Source of the DNA: Methylobacterium sp. R2-1
GTDB taxonomy: Bacteria > Pseudomonadota > Alphaproteobacteria > Rhizobiales > Beijerinckiaceae
Reading direction: 5' to 3'
Assembly (NCBI RefSeq): GCF_014191355.1
Contig: NZ_JACHWM010000018.1
Coordinates: 1 to 64,000, forward strand
Length of the DNA stretch: 64,000 bases
A program made the translations under genes and the position numbers. Positions 35,389 to 44,809 of the stretch are shown here, piece after piece. The stretch's first letter is position 1. Each line of letters starts with the position of its first letter. Below the pieces are notes generated by a model, which saw only the letters and a list, made by a program, of their open reading frames with translations, searched no databases and was not told the DNA's origin.

Positions 35389-38300
35389 CGGCCGGCTCCC
35401 GCGGCTCGGGAGCGGAGCTCCGTTCGGCCCACCGGCGCGAGCGAGAAGTTGCGAGTCAGGACATCTGTCAAGCCGAGGGCGGGTTTGCTACGATCGTTGC
35501 GGGCCCAGACCGATATCGTCCCGTCCTCAGTCTGAGCGATATCGATGCGCACGACATGGTCGTAGGCGTCTGCATCGAAGCGGAGCATCCCGACACGCCA
35601 GATCATTCCAAAGCCGCTCGGCGACAGAGCGGGATCCAAGAGCCACCCGATCCCCAACACCACCGTGGAGATGAGGGCTGTCCAGAAGCGCCCGTCCTCA
35701 GCAGCAGTCCTGTGGAGGTCGACCTCGAAGCCGAGATGGCCGCGACCGATGGCGACACGGCGGACGCATCTGTAGCGTGCGTCGGGCTGAAAGCCCGCTC
35801 GTTCAAGCATCTTGTAGAACTCAGAGCCGTCAACGGTCCCGGTGCATTCGGCCGAAGGCTGGGGAATGAAGCCGGGTGCTACAGATGCCACCCTTGCTTC
35901 CAGCAGGGCAGCGGTCGTTGGACCCTCGGCGATGCAGTGGATGACGGCCTTCTCCCCGTCCCCGGACTTGCGGGCCGTAGCCCCGGCCTGAAGGTCGCAG
36001 GGGCGGCCGAGGCCGATCCGATCAGCGGCCCCCGCCCGAGAGCCGCTCCGCTCCAGATGTTCAACGAGAACGGGCAGAGCGACCAGGGAAGACGGGAGGC
36101 CTACCGTGGATGCCCCCCAGCACTCCCGCCAGGCGACGGAAATGGGTAGCAGACGCCTTCCCTCTCTCGCCTCAAGCCCACCCTCATGCAGATGCGTGAC
36201 GTTGGATCGGCTCTTCTGGCCTTGCTCTTCGGCTTCGGCGGCAGGAGCCGGAGCGGTCGATCTGAACCAGATGCGCTTCAGCTCGAAAGGATAGGCTGGC
36301 AGAGGGGTTTTCGCCGGCAGTGGGAAGTCGGGATAGATGCCGGCCCACGGGGTTTTAGGGGCTTTGACCAGCCCCCAGTACTCTGCCCATCGCATCAGAT
36401 GGTGTTCGGATGGGTGACCGGATGACGGCTCCGGCGGGACGAGTTTCTCGCCTCTCCCGCGCAGCGTGAAACGCTTCCACTCGCCGTCGGCATCGGCGAG
36501 AAAGCTCTCGAGGCGCTTGGTCAGATCCGAAAGGCCACGAACCACGAATGCGAGCCGCTCGGACATCGGCTCTCTGCCGAGCATCAGCGTACGGGTGATC
36601 GAAGGCACGCTGATCGAGCGCTTTGCATTCTCCGGAAGCGTGGTCCCGCTGATCAAGCGGGACACGTCCCTTAGCACGAAGCTCGACGGGCGCCGGGCGA
36701 TGCGCTCGGCCACTTCCTCGACCGTCACGCAGTCGCGGACGTCGGCAAGGGTCACCCGCCGTCCCGCAGTCGTCGACAGCTGCTCAAGAGCACGTGCAAG
36801 CTTCGTCGGGCTGACCACATTGGCCGCTAGGTCTGCCGGTGCGGCATCCGGGGTCCGAGGGATGGCGAGCGCGTCGTAGAGTTCGAGCGCAAGCTGTCGT
36901 TGCCGGGCCGTTCCCTCTGCATACTGGACGACGTCGAGGAGCTGCGCGGCACGCGCTCTCAGTCCGGACTCGTCCCTGGCCGACAACAGAATCAGGAACG
37001 GACGCCCCTCTCCGTCGACGCCCCGCTGCGCGGCTGAGTCACCTCCTTCGAGAACGACGTGTGCGTTCACCCCCCCGAAGCCGAAGGAGCTCACACCTGC
37101 ACACAGCGGGACGCCACGTGTTTGAAGAGGGACGTTACGTTCCGGAATAGCGAGGTGTGAATCGCCGATTTCTATTTGCGGATTGAGGTGCTCGAAGTGC
37201 TGGTTTCCCGGCAGCTCCGATCGCTGCATCGAAAGCACCGCCTTGATCACGGCTGCGATCCCAGCTGCGGCTTCGAGGTGGCCGATGTGACTCTTGAGGC
37301 TCGAAACGTATATCGGAGGATCGCCATTCGGCCTATCGCTGCCGCCGGAGAGGGCAAGCGCCTTCTTGATCCCGTCGATCTCGATAGGATCTCCGAGCGG
37401 CGTCCCTGTGCCGTGAGCCTCGATGAACGCCGCATTTTCGAGCGGCAGGCCGGCCCTCATCCAGGCATCCCTGATCACTTCTGCCTGGGCGTCCGGGTTG
37501 GGAGCGGTAAAGCTGTGGGCGCGGCCTCCGTGGTTCTCCGCGCTTCCTCGGATCAGCCCGTACACGTAGTCTCCATCGGCCAGCGCAGCCGAGAGAGGGC
37601 GAAGGACCAGCGCCGCCACACCCTCCCCGCGAACGTAGCCATCCGCTCCGGCATCGAAGGTTCGGCACCTACCGGTTGGACTCAGCATCTCGGCTTTGGA
37701 GAAGGCCACGTAGAGCTCGGGACCGAGAAGCAGGTTCACTCCACCCACCAGAGCGAGCTCGCATTCCCCGTCTCTGAGCGACGCGACGGCCCGGTGAAGA
37801 GCGACGAGCGATCCCGAGCAAGCAGTGTCCACCGCGCTGCTCGGCCCTCTCAGATCGAAATGAAACGAGACCCGGTTCGGGATCGCGGTTAGCGCCATGC
37901 CGGTGCCTCGATATGCATCGACCGGCACGCGATCGCCGCGCAACAGGACCGGATAATCCGCATTCCCCACCCCTACAAAGACGCCGACCTTGCGGCCTGC
38001 TAAATCTCGTGCAGCGAAGCCTGCATCTTCAAAGGCGCTGTGTGCGGTCTGAAGGAACAATCGCTGCTGCGGATCCATGCTCTCGGCTTCACGCGGCAAG
38101 ATCCCGAAAAAGCCCGCATCGAAGCAGTCGACGTGCTCCGTGAAGCCGCCCCAGCGGCTGTAGGAGGTTTCACCTTCCGCCGACTTTTCCCCATGCAGCC
38201 TCCTCCAGTTCCATCGGTCGCCGGGAATTTCCCCCACGACATCCGTTCCGGCGACAAGGTTGCTCCAGAAAGCGGCCGTGTCGGCCGCGCCCGGAAAGCG

Positions 38301-38399
38301 GCCATGCATGCCAACGATGGCGACCGGTGGCGCGCTCTTGCCATCACTGGTGGCGGCAGTCTTCATGGTGCGGGCCCTTGTACCTGCCGGAATTGTCAC
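35385..38399 (-). CDS. Polyketide ketosynthase with degenerate dehydratase-like C-terminus
   Basis: 1004 residues, GTG start overlapping the preceding stop (GTGA). Residues 24-450 are a complete KS: AIVGMHGRFPGAAD, Cys194 in DTACSGSLVALH, EAHGTGTPLGDPIE, SHIGHLEAAAGIA. Residues 450-690 include a low-similarity linker ending in the post-KS motif YPFELKRIWF. The C-terminal ~300 residues resemble the second hotdog of a PKS dehydratase (GSEFYKMLERAGFQPDARYRCVRRVAIG), but the usual HPxLLDAALQ segment reads FWTALISTVVLGIGW, so the catalytic Asp is absent. There is no AT and no ACP. An alternative start is ATG at codon 12. Confidence 0.85.
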   Translation of the reverse strand: MTIPAGTRARTMKTAATSDGKSAPPVAIVGMHGRFPGAADTAAFWSNLVAGTDVVGEIPGDRWNWRRLHGEKSAEGETSYSRWGGFTEHVDCFDAGFFGILPREAESMDPQQRLFLQTAHSAFEDAGFAARDLAGRKVGVFVGVGNADYPVLLRGDRVPVDAYRGTGMALTAIPNRVSFHFDLRGPSSAVDTACSGSLVALHRAVASLRDGECELALVGGVNLLLGPELYVAFSKAEMLSPTGRCRTFDAGADGYVRGEGVAALVLRPLSAALADGDYVYGLIRGSAENHGGRAHSFTAPNPDAQAEVIRDAWMRAGLPLENAAFIEAHGTGTPLGDPIEIDGIKKALALSGGSDRPNGDPPIYVSSLKSHIGHLEAAAGIAAVIKAVLSMQRSELPGNQHFEHLNPQIEIGDSHLAIPERNVPLQTRGVPLCAGVSSFGFGGVNAHVVLEGGDSAAQRGVDGEGRPFLILLSARDESGLRARAAQLLDVVQYAEGTARQRQLALELYDALAIPRTPDAAPADLAANVVSPTKLARALEQLSTTAGRRVTLADVRDCVTVEEVAERIARRPSSFVLRDVSRLISGTTLPENAKRSISVPSITRTLMLGREPMSERLAFVVRGLSDLTKRLESFLADADGEWKRFTLRGRGEKLVPPEPSSGHPSEHHLMRWAEYWGLVKAPKTPWAGIYPDFPLPAKTPLPAYPFELKRIWFRSTAPAPAAEAEEQGQKSRSNVTHLHEGGLEAREGRRLLPISVAWRECWGASTVGLPSSLVALPVLVEHLERSGSRAGAADRIGLGRPCDLQAGATARKSGDGEKAVIHCIAEGPTTAALLEARVASVAPGFIPQPSAECTGTVDGSEFYKMLERAGFQPDARYRCVRRVAIGRGHLGFEVDLHRTAAEDGRFWTALISTVVLGIGWLLDPALSPSGFGMIWRVGMLRFDADAYDHVVRIDIAQTEDGTISVWARNDRSKPALGLTDVLTRNFSLAPVGRTELRSRAAGAGR

Positions 38400-41300
38400 T
38401 GATGGCTGGCCATAGCGCCGAAGAAGAATTTCGGTGTCGCTTTCGCCTTGCGCATACGCTTGTGCCCACGCCGCATTTCCAATTGCATGTCGCGCATATA
38501 CGTCGGCCCGTGAAGATAATACTGGTTTCGAAGACTCTTTACGTACTCGCGTTCAATTCTGGTGCGCTCACGTTCGATTTCTGCCTTCTGATCCGCAACC
38601 GAAGGCAACATGTACTCGCCCGCGAAATACTGGGCTGCGAGTTGACCCTGTCGTTCCATGATATCCAAGAAACCCCAGGTGATCGCCTGAAACAGCCCAA
38701 TGAAGACGAGATTGTCTACCTCTGGATGGAATATCCGCTTGTAGAGCTGAACCCTGTTGTCGGGCGTATCGACAATACCCCGGTCCAGAAATGGGAAGGA
38801 AGTCTTGTAGCCCGTCGAGCAGATGACCGCGTCAACCTCTAAGCTCGTCCCGTCCTTCATGTGCAACGTCTTACCCTCCGCCCGGCCGACGTCGCTGACG
38901 ATTTTAAGCTTTCCGTCACCTATCCTATTGACGAGGTTCTCCGACATCGTCGGAAGGCAGGACATCATCCAGTGATCCGGGCGCGGCATTCCGATGTTCT
39001 TATGCCGCGCGATGAAGAGGTTGTATGTTGAAGTCATCAGCATCTCATGCAGCGGGTATCGCAAGATTTTTTTGACCCACCACGAATTCAGCGGCCCCAG
39101 AGCTTTGTCGATGCGCATGCCAAGAAGGTAGTGAGGCAGCACGTACACGCCCCTGCGCACAGCGAGATATGTCATCGAAGCATCATGGCTGACGTCGACA
39201 GCGATCTGAGATCCGCTGTTGCCGATACCGACGACCATGACGCGCTGCCCGCGGTACTCGTGCCTCGTCCTGTATTTTTGGGAATGCGTCACTGTGCCAG
39301 TGAAGGTGCCGTTCTTGATGAAGTCGGGAACCGTCGGCTCGTTGTGATGTCCATTTGCGACGGCCAAAGCATCGAAGAGCTTCCTGCTGCCGTTTTCAAG
39401 AACGACGTCCCACTTCCCATCCACCCTCCGCGTCGCCTTCGCGACCCTGCAGCCGAGATGAATGTTGTCACGTAATCCATTCTTATCGACGTAGGCTTCC
39501 AGGTAATCTTTCACCTGCTGCCGGTTGGGATAGTCTGGGTAATGCGAGGGCATGGGCATGTCCGCGAACTGATAATGCCCTTTGGGCGTATTCATGTTCA
39601 GGTTCGCCCAGGTCGAAGTCTGTCGACCCTCGTCGTCGTATGCCCAAATGCCTCCGAGCTGATCCCTCGCCTCATAGCATTCGAACTGGATGTTCTTGTC
39701 CTTAAGCGCCTTGGCCATCGAAATCCCGGCGACGCCAGCTCCAACGATGCAGACGGACGTGTATCCGGGCCCGCCGCGCTTCGTTCGAGGCTCGCTCTTT
39801 GTCTCGCGGCCGAGGGAGGAGGAAGTTGCGGCAGGCAGATCCGACACGAGGCCGCCGATGTAGGTCGCCGTGCGCATGTCGCCTCTTTCCTCGCAATAGG
39901 TCGCGCAGTCGCGCAGCACGCCTGGGATCCCGACCGTAAGTGCTCGGTCGAAGCCGGCGACGATCGCGTCGATTTCATTGCGGGTGATGGTGAGCGGAGG
40001 TGCCAGCCGAAGGCAGTTGTTGTGCAGTGGGCAGACGACGGTGGCGACGCCGCCGTTGGCATCTCTCAACATCCACCCCCAGAGGAGATAGCCGAAGCTC
40101 TGCCGGACAAACTGCGGTTGCGCGTCGAGATTCAGCTCGATGGTGAGAAGCAGCCCCTCTCCTCGGACGTCGGCGACTATGGGATGACGGCTCTGTAGCG
40201 CCTCGAGAGCCGTGCGGAGGTAGATTCCGTTCGTGCGCGCCCGTTCCAGCAGTCCTCTGGCCTGGATGTCCTCCAGCGAATGCAGCGCCACGTGTGCGGA
40301 GAGCTGACACACGTGCATCCGTTCCGCCGCACGGGCCCAAGACGGATGTGCCTTGTAGGCAGCGCCGAGGAGGGTGTCTCGGGTAAGCACGCCGCCGATC
40401 GGCAGAACTCCGTCCGTTAATGCCGTACCGAGGACCGCGATGTCCGGCTCACGCAGCGTTCGTGCACTGTGGATCATATGTCCGGTCCACAGCGCCGTCT
40501 GCGTCTCGTCGACCGCGACCAGATACCCTCCACTCCCTCGCATGCCCTCGACGGTCTCGAGGAGCTCGCTCGGGAGTGAACGGGTGGCGTTCCCCTCGAC
40601 CTGGATCGTCTCCAACCAGACCAGGGCAACGTCGCCGCCGGCGAGTTCTTCCTCAAGCTTCGCTCGCGCCTCGGGGTCGTCCGGATCAATGAAGACGGTC
40701 CGTGCGTAGACGGGCTGGAAGGGAGTTCGAAAGCTGTCGAACAGGGCGTCCCGTGCGACCGCGGCAGAGGCCAGCGAGAAAGCGGCTCCGCCGGTAAAAG
40801 CGACGATCTTCGTCCGTCCGCCCGATCCGGCAAGGCCGAGGGCGAGCGCCGTATCGATCGCTGCAACATAGCTCGGAGCCTGCAGAAAGACTTCGAAGCC
40901 GGTTGTTGCGTGCAGGAAGGAGCGTAGGTCCGCATTGTAGTCGCGCTCGCGGGAGTGAGCGCCGGCCACCTCGGTCGCGATATCGAGCGGATTGATGCCG
41001 CGGGGGCAGGTCCCAACGTTCGAAAGGCAGTCGACGATGTCTCGCGGCGGACGATTGGCCAGTACCATCCGGGACCTGGCACCGCGTCCCTCGTAGAACC
41101 GGGCGTCGAAGCCGTGCATCCGCGCGACCCGGGCATAGCCCGAGTTCCCGTATCTGCTGTGGGCCTCGTAGTTTGCTTCCGGGTCGCTCGCGATCCGGCG
41201 AAACTCCCGGACCCTGGTTGCGTCCAGCGGCAGGTGTTTCGCGAGATGCTCGAGCACCACCCGGGCTGTGAAGCCGAGATTGGCCATCGGGTGTCGGACG

Positions 41301-43417
41301 TAGCCCTCGTTCGGCGTCATCAGCCAGGGATTGGCCACGTGATCGCCCACGACCATGGCCGCCGCCGGCACCTGGAAGCCTCCCAGAGCTTCGCCGAGCA
41401 CGACAATGTCGCTACGTTCGGGCATTCGGACGGAGAGCCAGTCGGAAGGAAGTGTCCCCGGATCGTTGCGATCGATGAGGATGCTCGTCAGGGAAGCTGC
41501 CTTAGCCATGGCGAGAAAGCGCCCGGCATCCTCGATCGTGTCCTGCGGGTCGGCCACGTAGGCGAGCGCCACGATTTCGTGCGCGCCTGAGCCTGCAAGG
41601 ATGCCGCTGGCGGCCCCGAGGTCGCTGACGGACTGGATGCCGGGAACAAGAGCCCCGGATGTGCCCATTCCGAGTGGGTCGAAATGCCGGATGACCCGGT
41701 CCGTGCGATCCACCAGGAGGATGCCGCCGCGGCTGCTGCCCGAACGGTTTCGTGCGAGGTGCCGAGCGAACCTGAAAGCGGAGTCGACCGCCTCGATCCC
41801 CGAAGTCAGGAAATAGGACCTCGTCGACCTCTTCTCCCCCTTCGACGCTCCCAATCCCGCATCGAGCAGCAAGGCGGCTTGGGCGACTGCGGGGGAAAGC
41901 ATGATCGTGTGACCCTGCTCGCCCGAGCGGACGTATTCCGACAGGAGCTGTAGAGTCTCGTCAGTAGCTTCGCTGCAGATGGCAGGGGAGCCGGGATCCT
42001 CGGCTCCGTGGACCGGCCGTCTACCGTGCGCCTCGGCCAGAAAGTCGAGCACCGCACGGTTGAACTCTTCGTGATGGGTGAAGCCGACGAGGTGCCCGGC
42101 ATCACGGAACTCAAGGAGCCGCGCATTCGGAATTCGCGCCGACAAGGCGGAGGAGTAGGCCGGCGTCATGTACCGGTCGTCCTCTGCGGAGATGACAAGC
42201 GTCGGCATTCCCAACCGTCCGAGAGCACTTCTGAAATCGAAGCCTTCAACCACTCGCCCGTAGGTCGGAAGCGCGGCCATCGGCCAGCCGCGGTTGACCT
42301 CCATGAAGCGGGGGCTCTTCTGCAGTTCCTGCATCAGGCTGCGGAAGTCGCCCACTCCATCCGCCGACGATGTGCTGACGCAGACAGCCAGAGCCGAGCA
42401 ACGCGCGGGATGCCGGAGAGCGAACGCCTGGGCCAGGACGCCCCCGAAGGAGTAGCCGAGGACCGGAGCCGCTTCAGCGATCCCAAGCTCTTCGAGTACC
42501 TGGTCGACGTCATCAACGAGACTGTCGAGGGTGACGCCATCGTACAGCGAGGCGCCGCCGCATCCCGGCATGTGGAACATGACGAGCCTGTGTTCGGCTC
42601 CCCATTGTTCCAGCTGGAGCTGCCACATGACGCTGTAGTGCATGACGAGGCCGCCGAGCAGCAGGAGCGGGCGACCTCGGCCGAAGGTAGCACATTCCAG
42701 CTTCCCGCCGCCGCGCCGCTGGAAGCGGTGCAGTTCGGCGGCTTCCACGAGGGGACGGCATCGGCGCAGATCCTCCACGGAAGGTTCGCGGTCGGCCGAC
42801 TTGTGGAAGGCAATCACCCTATCGAGTGGACTGCGGGCCTCAACGGGTTCCGAGGCGGGGCTCGCAGCCGGTCCGCGAGTAGGGGATGACATCGACTGCC
42901 CGGCATCGCCCCAGAGTGCCTCTATCGATGAAAGGTCGCCCACTGGGTCAGGCGAAGGGCGAACATGCTTCGGGGGAATGGCAGGCGTCGCAGAGGGCGC
43001 TTTCGCGACGAGGCGAGGAAGGTGGCTCGAATACTTCCTTTCCAGTTCGGTTTTATGGCTGGAAAGGAGATAGTCCGCAAACGAGTCGATGTTCTGGAAT
43101 TCGAAAAAGATCGTCGGCGGCAGCGACAGTCCGTACTTTTCGGTAAACAGGGTCGCCAGCTCGGTCGATGCGATAGAGTCGAGACCGTAGTCCATCCATG
43201 TCCTGCTGGGCGACAGATCTTCCAGCTGAAGTTTCAACACGGACGCGATCAGCAATCCGAGATCTTGAACGATGCGGGCCTTGAGATCGTCCGCGCCGTT
43301 CGGCGCAGACTGCCTTGTGCCGATGGCGTCGAGCATGCTCAGCGCCTCTTCCGCACTTATCTCCCCGTCCGCGGCCAAGCGGTCGGAACCGACACGGTGG
43401 TCCTCGAAGTGCGTCAT
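38396..43417 (-). CDS. Five-domain fusion: ACP - alpha/beta hydrolase - two aminotransferase-like domains - flavin monooxygenase
   Basis: 1673 residues. ACP at 45-125 (phosphopantetheine Ser81 in GLDSI). Alpha/beta hydrolase at 235-465 (GYSFGG Ser323, Asp413/414, His442). Class III aminotransferase-like fold at about 485-760 (YFLTSGIEAVDSAFRFAR) and again at 780-1170 (IVAFTGGAAFSLASAAVARD, VDETQT). The Schiff-base lysine is replaced in both: the VLGKALGGG-type motif reads VLGEALGG (Glu676) and VLGTALTDG (Thr998). Flavin monooxygenase at 1220-1673 (VGAGVAGISMAKAL; FTGTVTHSQKY, the FxGxxxH motif; VVGIGNSGSQIA). I do not know this architecture. The aminotransferase-like part is presumably structural, substrate-binding or differently catalytic. 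Confidence 0.9.
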   Translation of the reverse strand: MTHFEDHRVGSDRLAADGEISAEEALSMLDAIGTRQSAPNGADDLKARIVQDLGLLIASVLKLQLEDLSPSRTWMDYGLDSIASTELATLFTEKYGLSLPPTIFFEFQNIDSFADYLLSSHKTELERKYSSHLPRLVAKAPSATPAIPPKHVRPSPDPVGDLSSIEALWGDAGQSMSSPTRGPAASPASEPVEARSPLDRVIAFHKSADREPSVEDLRRCRPLVEAAELHRFQRRGGGKLECATFGRGRPLLLLGGLVMHYSVMWQLQLEQWGAEHRLVMFHMPGCGGASLYDGVTLDSLVDDVDQVLEELGIAEAAPVLGYSFGGVLAQAFALRHPARCSALAVCVSTSSADGVGDFRSLMQELQKSPRFMEVNRGWPMAALPTYGRVVEGFDFRSALGRLGMPTLVISAEDDRYMTPAYSSALSARIPNARLLEFRDAGHLVGFTHHEEFNRAVLDFLAEAHGRRPVHGAEDPGSPAICSEATDETLQLLSEYVRSGEQGHTIMLSPAVAQAALLLDAGLGASKGEKRSTRSYFLTSGIEAVDSAFRFARHLARNRSGSSRGGILLVDRTDRVIRHFDPLGMGTSGALVPGIQSVSDLGAASGILAGSGAHEIVALAYVADPQDTIEDAGRFLAMAKAASLTSILIDRNDPGTLPSDWLSVRMPERSDIVVLGEALGGFQVPAAAMVVGDHVANPWLMTPNEGYVRHPMANLGFTARVVLEHLAKHLPLDATRVREFRRIASDPEANYEAHSRYGNSGYARVARMHGFDARFYEGRGARSRMVLANRPPRDIVDCLSNVGTCPRGINPLDIATEVAGAHSRERDYNADLRSFLHATTGFEVFLQAPSYVAAIDTALALGLAGSGGRTKIVAFTGGAAFSLASAAVARDALFDSFRTPFQPVYARTVFIDPDDPEARAKLEEELAGGDVALVWLETIQVEGNATRSLPSELLETVEGMRGSGGYLVAVDETQTALWTGHMIHSARTLREPDIAVLGTALTDGVLPIGGVLTRDTLLGAAYKAHPSWARAAERMHVCQLSAHVALHSLEDIQARGLLERARTNGIYLRTALEALQSRHPIVADVRGEGLLLTIELNLDAQPQFVRQSFGYLLWGWMLRDANGGVATVVCPLHNNCLRLAPPLTITRNEIDAIVAGFDRALTVGIPGVLRDCATYCEERGDMRTATYIGGLVSDLPAATSSSLGRETKSEPRTKRGGPGYTSVCIVGAGVAGISMAKALKDKNIQFECYEARDQLGGIWAYDDEGRQTSTWANLNMNTPKGHYQFADMPMPSHYPDYPNRQQVKDYLEAYVDKNGLRDNIHLGCRVAKATRRVDGKWDVVLENGSRKLFDALAVANGHHNEPTVPDFIKNGTFTGTVTHSQKYRTRHEYRGQRVMVVGIGNSGSQIAVDVSHDASMTYLAVRRGVYVLPHYLLGMRIDKALGPLNSWWVKKILRYPLHEMLMTSTYNLFIARHKNIGMPRPDHWMMSCLPTMSENLVNRIGDGKLKIVSDVGRAEGKTLHMKDGTSLEVDAVICSTGYKTSFPFLDRGIVDTPDNRVQLYKRIFHPEVDNLVFIGLFQAITWGFLDIMERQGQLAAQYFAGEYMLPSVADQKAEIERERTRIEREYVKSLRNQYYLHGPTYMRDMQLEMRRGHKRMRKAKATPKFFFGAMASHQ

Positions 43418-43466
43418 GACTACGAACCTCGTGAAGAGCTGAGATGAATACCGTCGGTCAAGACGT

Positions 43467-44759
43467 TCATTGCCGGAGCTTCGCGGACAAGAAATTCATG
43501 GTCTTGATGAACTTCCAGAGATCCACTTCGTGAGAGTGGCGTTTGGTTCGCATGAACCGCTCCTGCCCGAGATCGACAGGCGCATTCTCGCGCTTCAGCA
43601 ACTGGAATTTTTGCCAGCCGGCCGTCGCCCCGGCACGTCCCTGAAGATAGGCCGCCGTAAAACTGCCGAGTACGTTCCCGACGTTGCCGAGACCGGACGG
43701 CGTATTGAGGTACCCGACATACAGTAGATCATCATATCTGCGTGACGCAACCTTTAAAAACGCGGATTTTAGATCCTCTGCCGCGTCAAAATCAGATTTG
43801 TTAAAGAACGGAAGGTCTGGATCGTACCCGGTAGCCCAGATGATGATATCTATTTCCTCCCTTTTCCCGTCAGAGAACTCAATCCCTCGGCCTGACATCT
43901 GGACAATGTCGCCAACAGGAGAAATGTCACCATGACCTATGTGAAACAGGATTTGCGAGTTCAGAATCGGGTGAGCTGATTGGATGCCATGATCCGGGGG
44001 AGGCAGGCCGAAATCTCGGCCATCGAAGCCGGCAAGCCGGAAGGTCTGGGTCACGTGCTCCCAGTACGCGTCCGGATCGGAAAACTCCGGGGCGATGTCC
44101 ATCAGCCACTCCTGCGTGGGACGCCCGGCGATGAACTTCGGCATGTAGTGGTAGCCACGTCTCGTGGAGTGGAAGACCTTTGCTGCGCCATGGACGGCGT
44201 CGACCGCGATGTCGCAGCCCGAGTTCCCTCCTCCGACCACCAGAACCCGCTTGCCGTCGAGCATGCTGCTCGAACGGTATTCCACCGCGTGGATCGTCTC
44301 CCCGTCGAATCGGCCAGGGTAGAAAGGAATGCTGGGCCTGCGCAGGAGACCCGAGCAGACGATCAGAGTGCCATAGAAGGCGTCTCCCCCTTCCTTAAAG
44401 CGGAGACGCCAGCCGCTACCGTCGTGGCGCGCCGATGTCACGGTGGTATCGAACCTTATGTTCCTCTGGACGTCTGCAGAGGCGACGACGGATTCGAGAT
44501 ATCCATGCATCAAGGAGTGGTGCGGATAGTGTGGATAGCTGTCCGGCATTGGGTAATCTGAAAACTGAGTGTTGCGCTTGGAACTGATCAGGTGCGCAGA
44601 CCTGTACATCTTCGAAGCCGGTCCGTCCGGCTGCCAGTTTCCACCGACCCTACTCGTTGATTCGAGAAGGTCGAACTCGATCCCTTCGCGGCGCAACGCT
44701 TTTGCGATGCCTATTCCGCTTGCACCGGCCCCGATGATACCAATCCGTTCCTGCCTCAT
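43467..44759 (-). CDS. Flavin-dependent monooxygenase (FMO/Baeyer-Villiger type)
   Basis: 430 residues from the ATG at 44757-44759; the frame is open upstream but the FAD-binding strand starts at residue 6 from this ATG. FAD site IGIIGAGASGIGIAKAL, NADPH site VLVVGGGNSGCDIAVDA near residue 180, and FDGETIHAVEYRSS in the position of the FxGxxxH fingerprint (here FDGETIHAVEY). ATGYDPDLPFF near residue 335 is the typical C-terminal ATGY motif. It resembles the monooxygenase half of the adjacent five-domain protein, suggesting duplication. Probable tailoring oxidation of the polyketide, either N- or C-oxygenation. Confidence 0.9.
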   Translation of the reverse strand: MRQERIGIIGAGASGIGIAKALRREGIEFDLLESTSRVGGNWQPDGPASKMYRSAHLISSKRNTQFSDYPMPDSYPHYPHHSLMHGYLESVVASADVQRNIRFDTTVTSARHDGSGWRLRFKEGGDAFYGTLIVCSGLLRRPSIPFYPGRFDGETIHAVEYRSSSMLDGKRVLVVGGGNSGCDIAVDAVHGAAKVFHSTRRGYHYMPKFIAGRPTQEWLMDIAPEFSDPDAYWEHVTQTFRLAGFDGRDFGLPPPDHGIQSAHPILNSQILFHIGHGDISPVGDIVQMSGRGIEFSDGKREEIDIIIWATGYDPDLPFFNKSDFDAAEDLKSAFLKVASRRYDDLLYVGYLNTPSGLGNVGNVLGSFTAAYLQGRAGATAGWQKFQLLKRENAPVDLGQERFMRTKRHSHEVDLWKFIKTMNFLSAKLRQ

Positions 44760-44809
44760 TTCAGATCCACTTCTTGCCCGCGGGATTTCAGGTGTCCGGT
44801 CAGTCGCCC

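Noticed and set aside
38396..43417. Class III aminotransferase activity in the five-domain protein
   Set aside because: The Schiff-base lysine is replaced in both repeats (Glu676, Thr998), so an ordinary PLP transaminase reaction is not supported.
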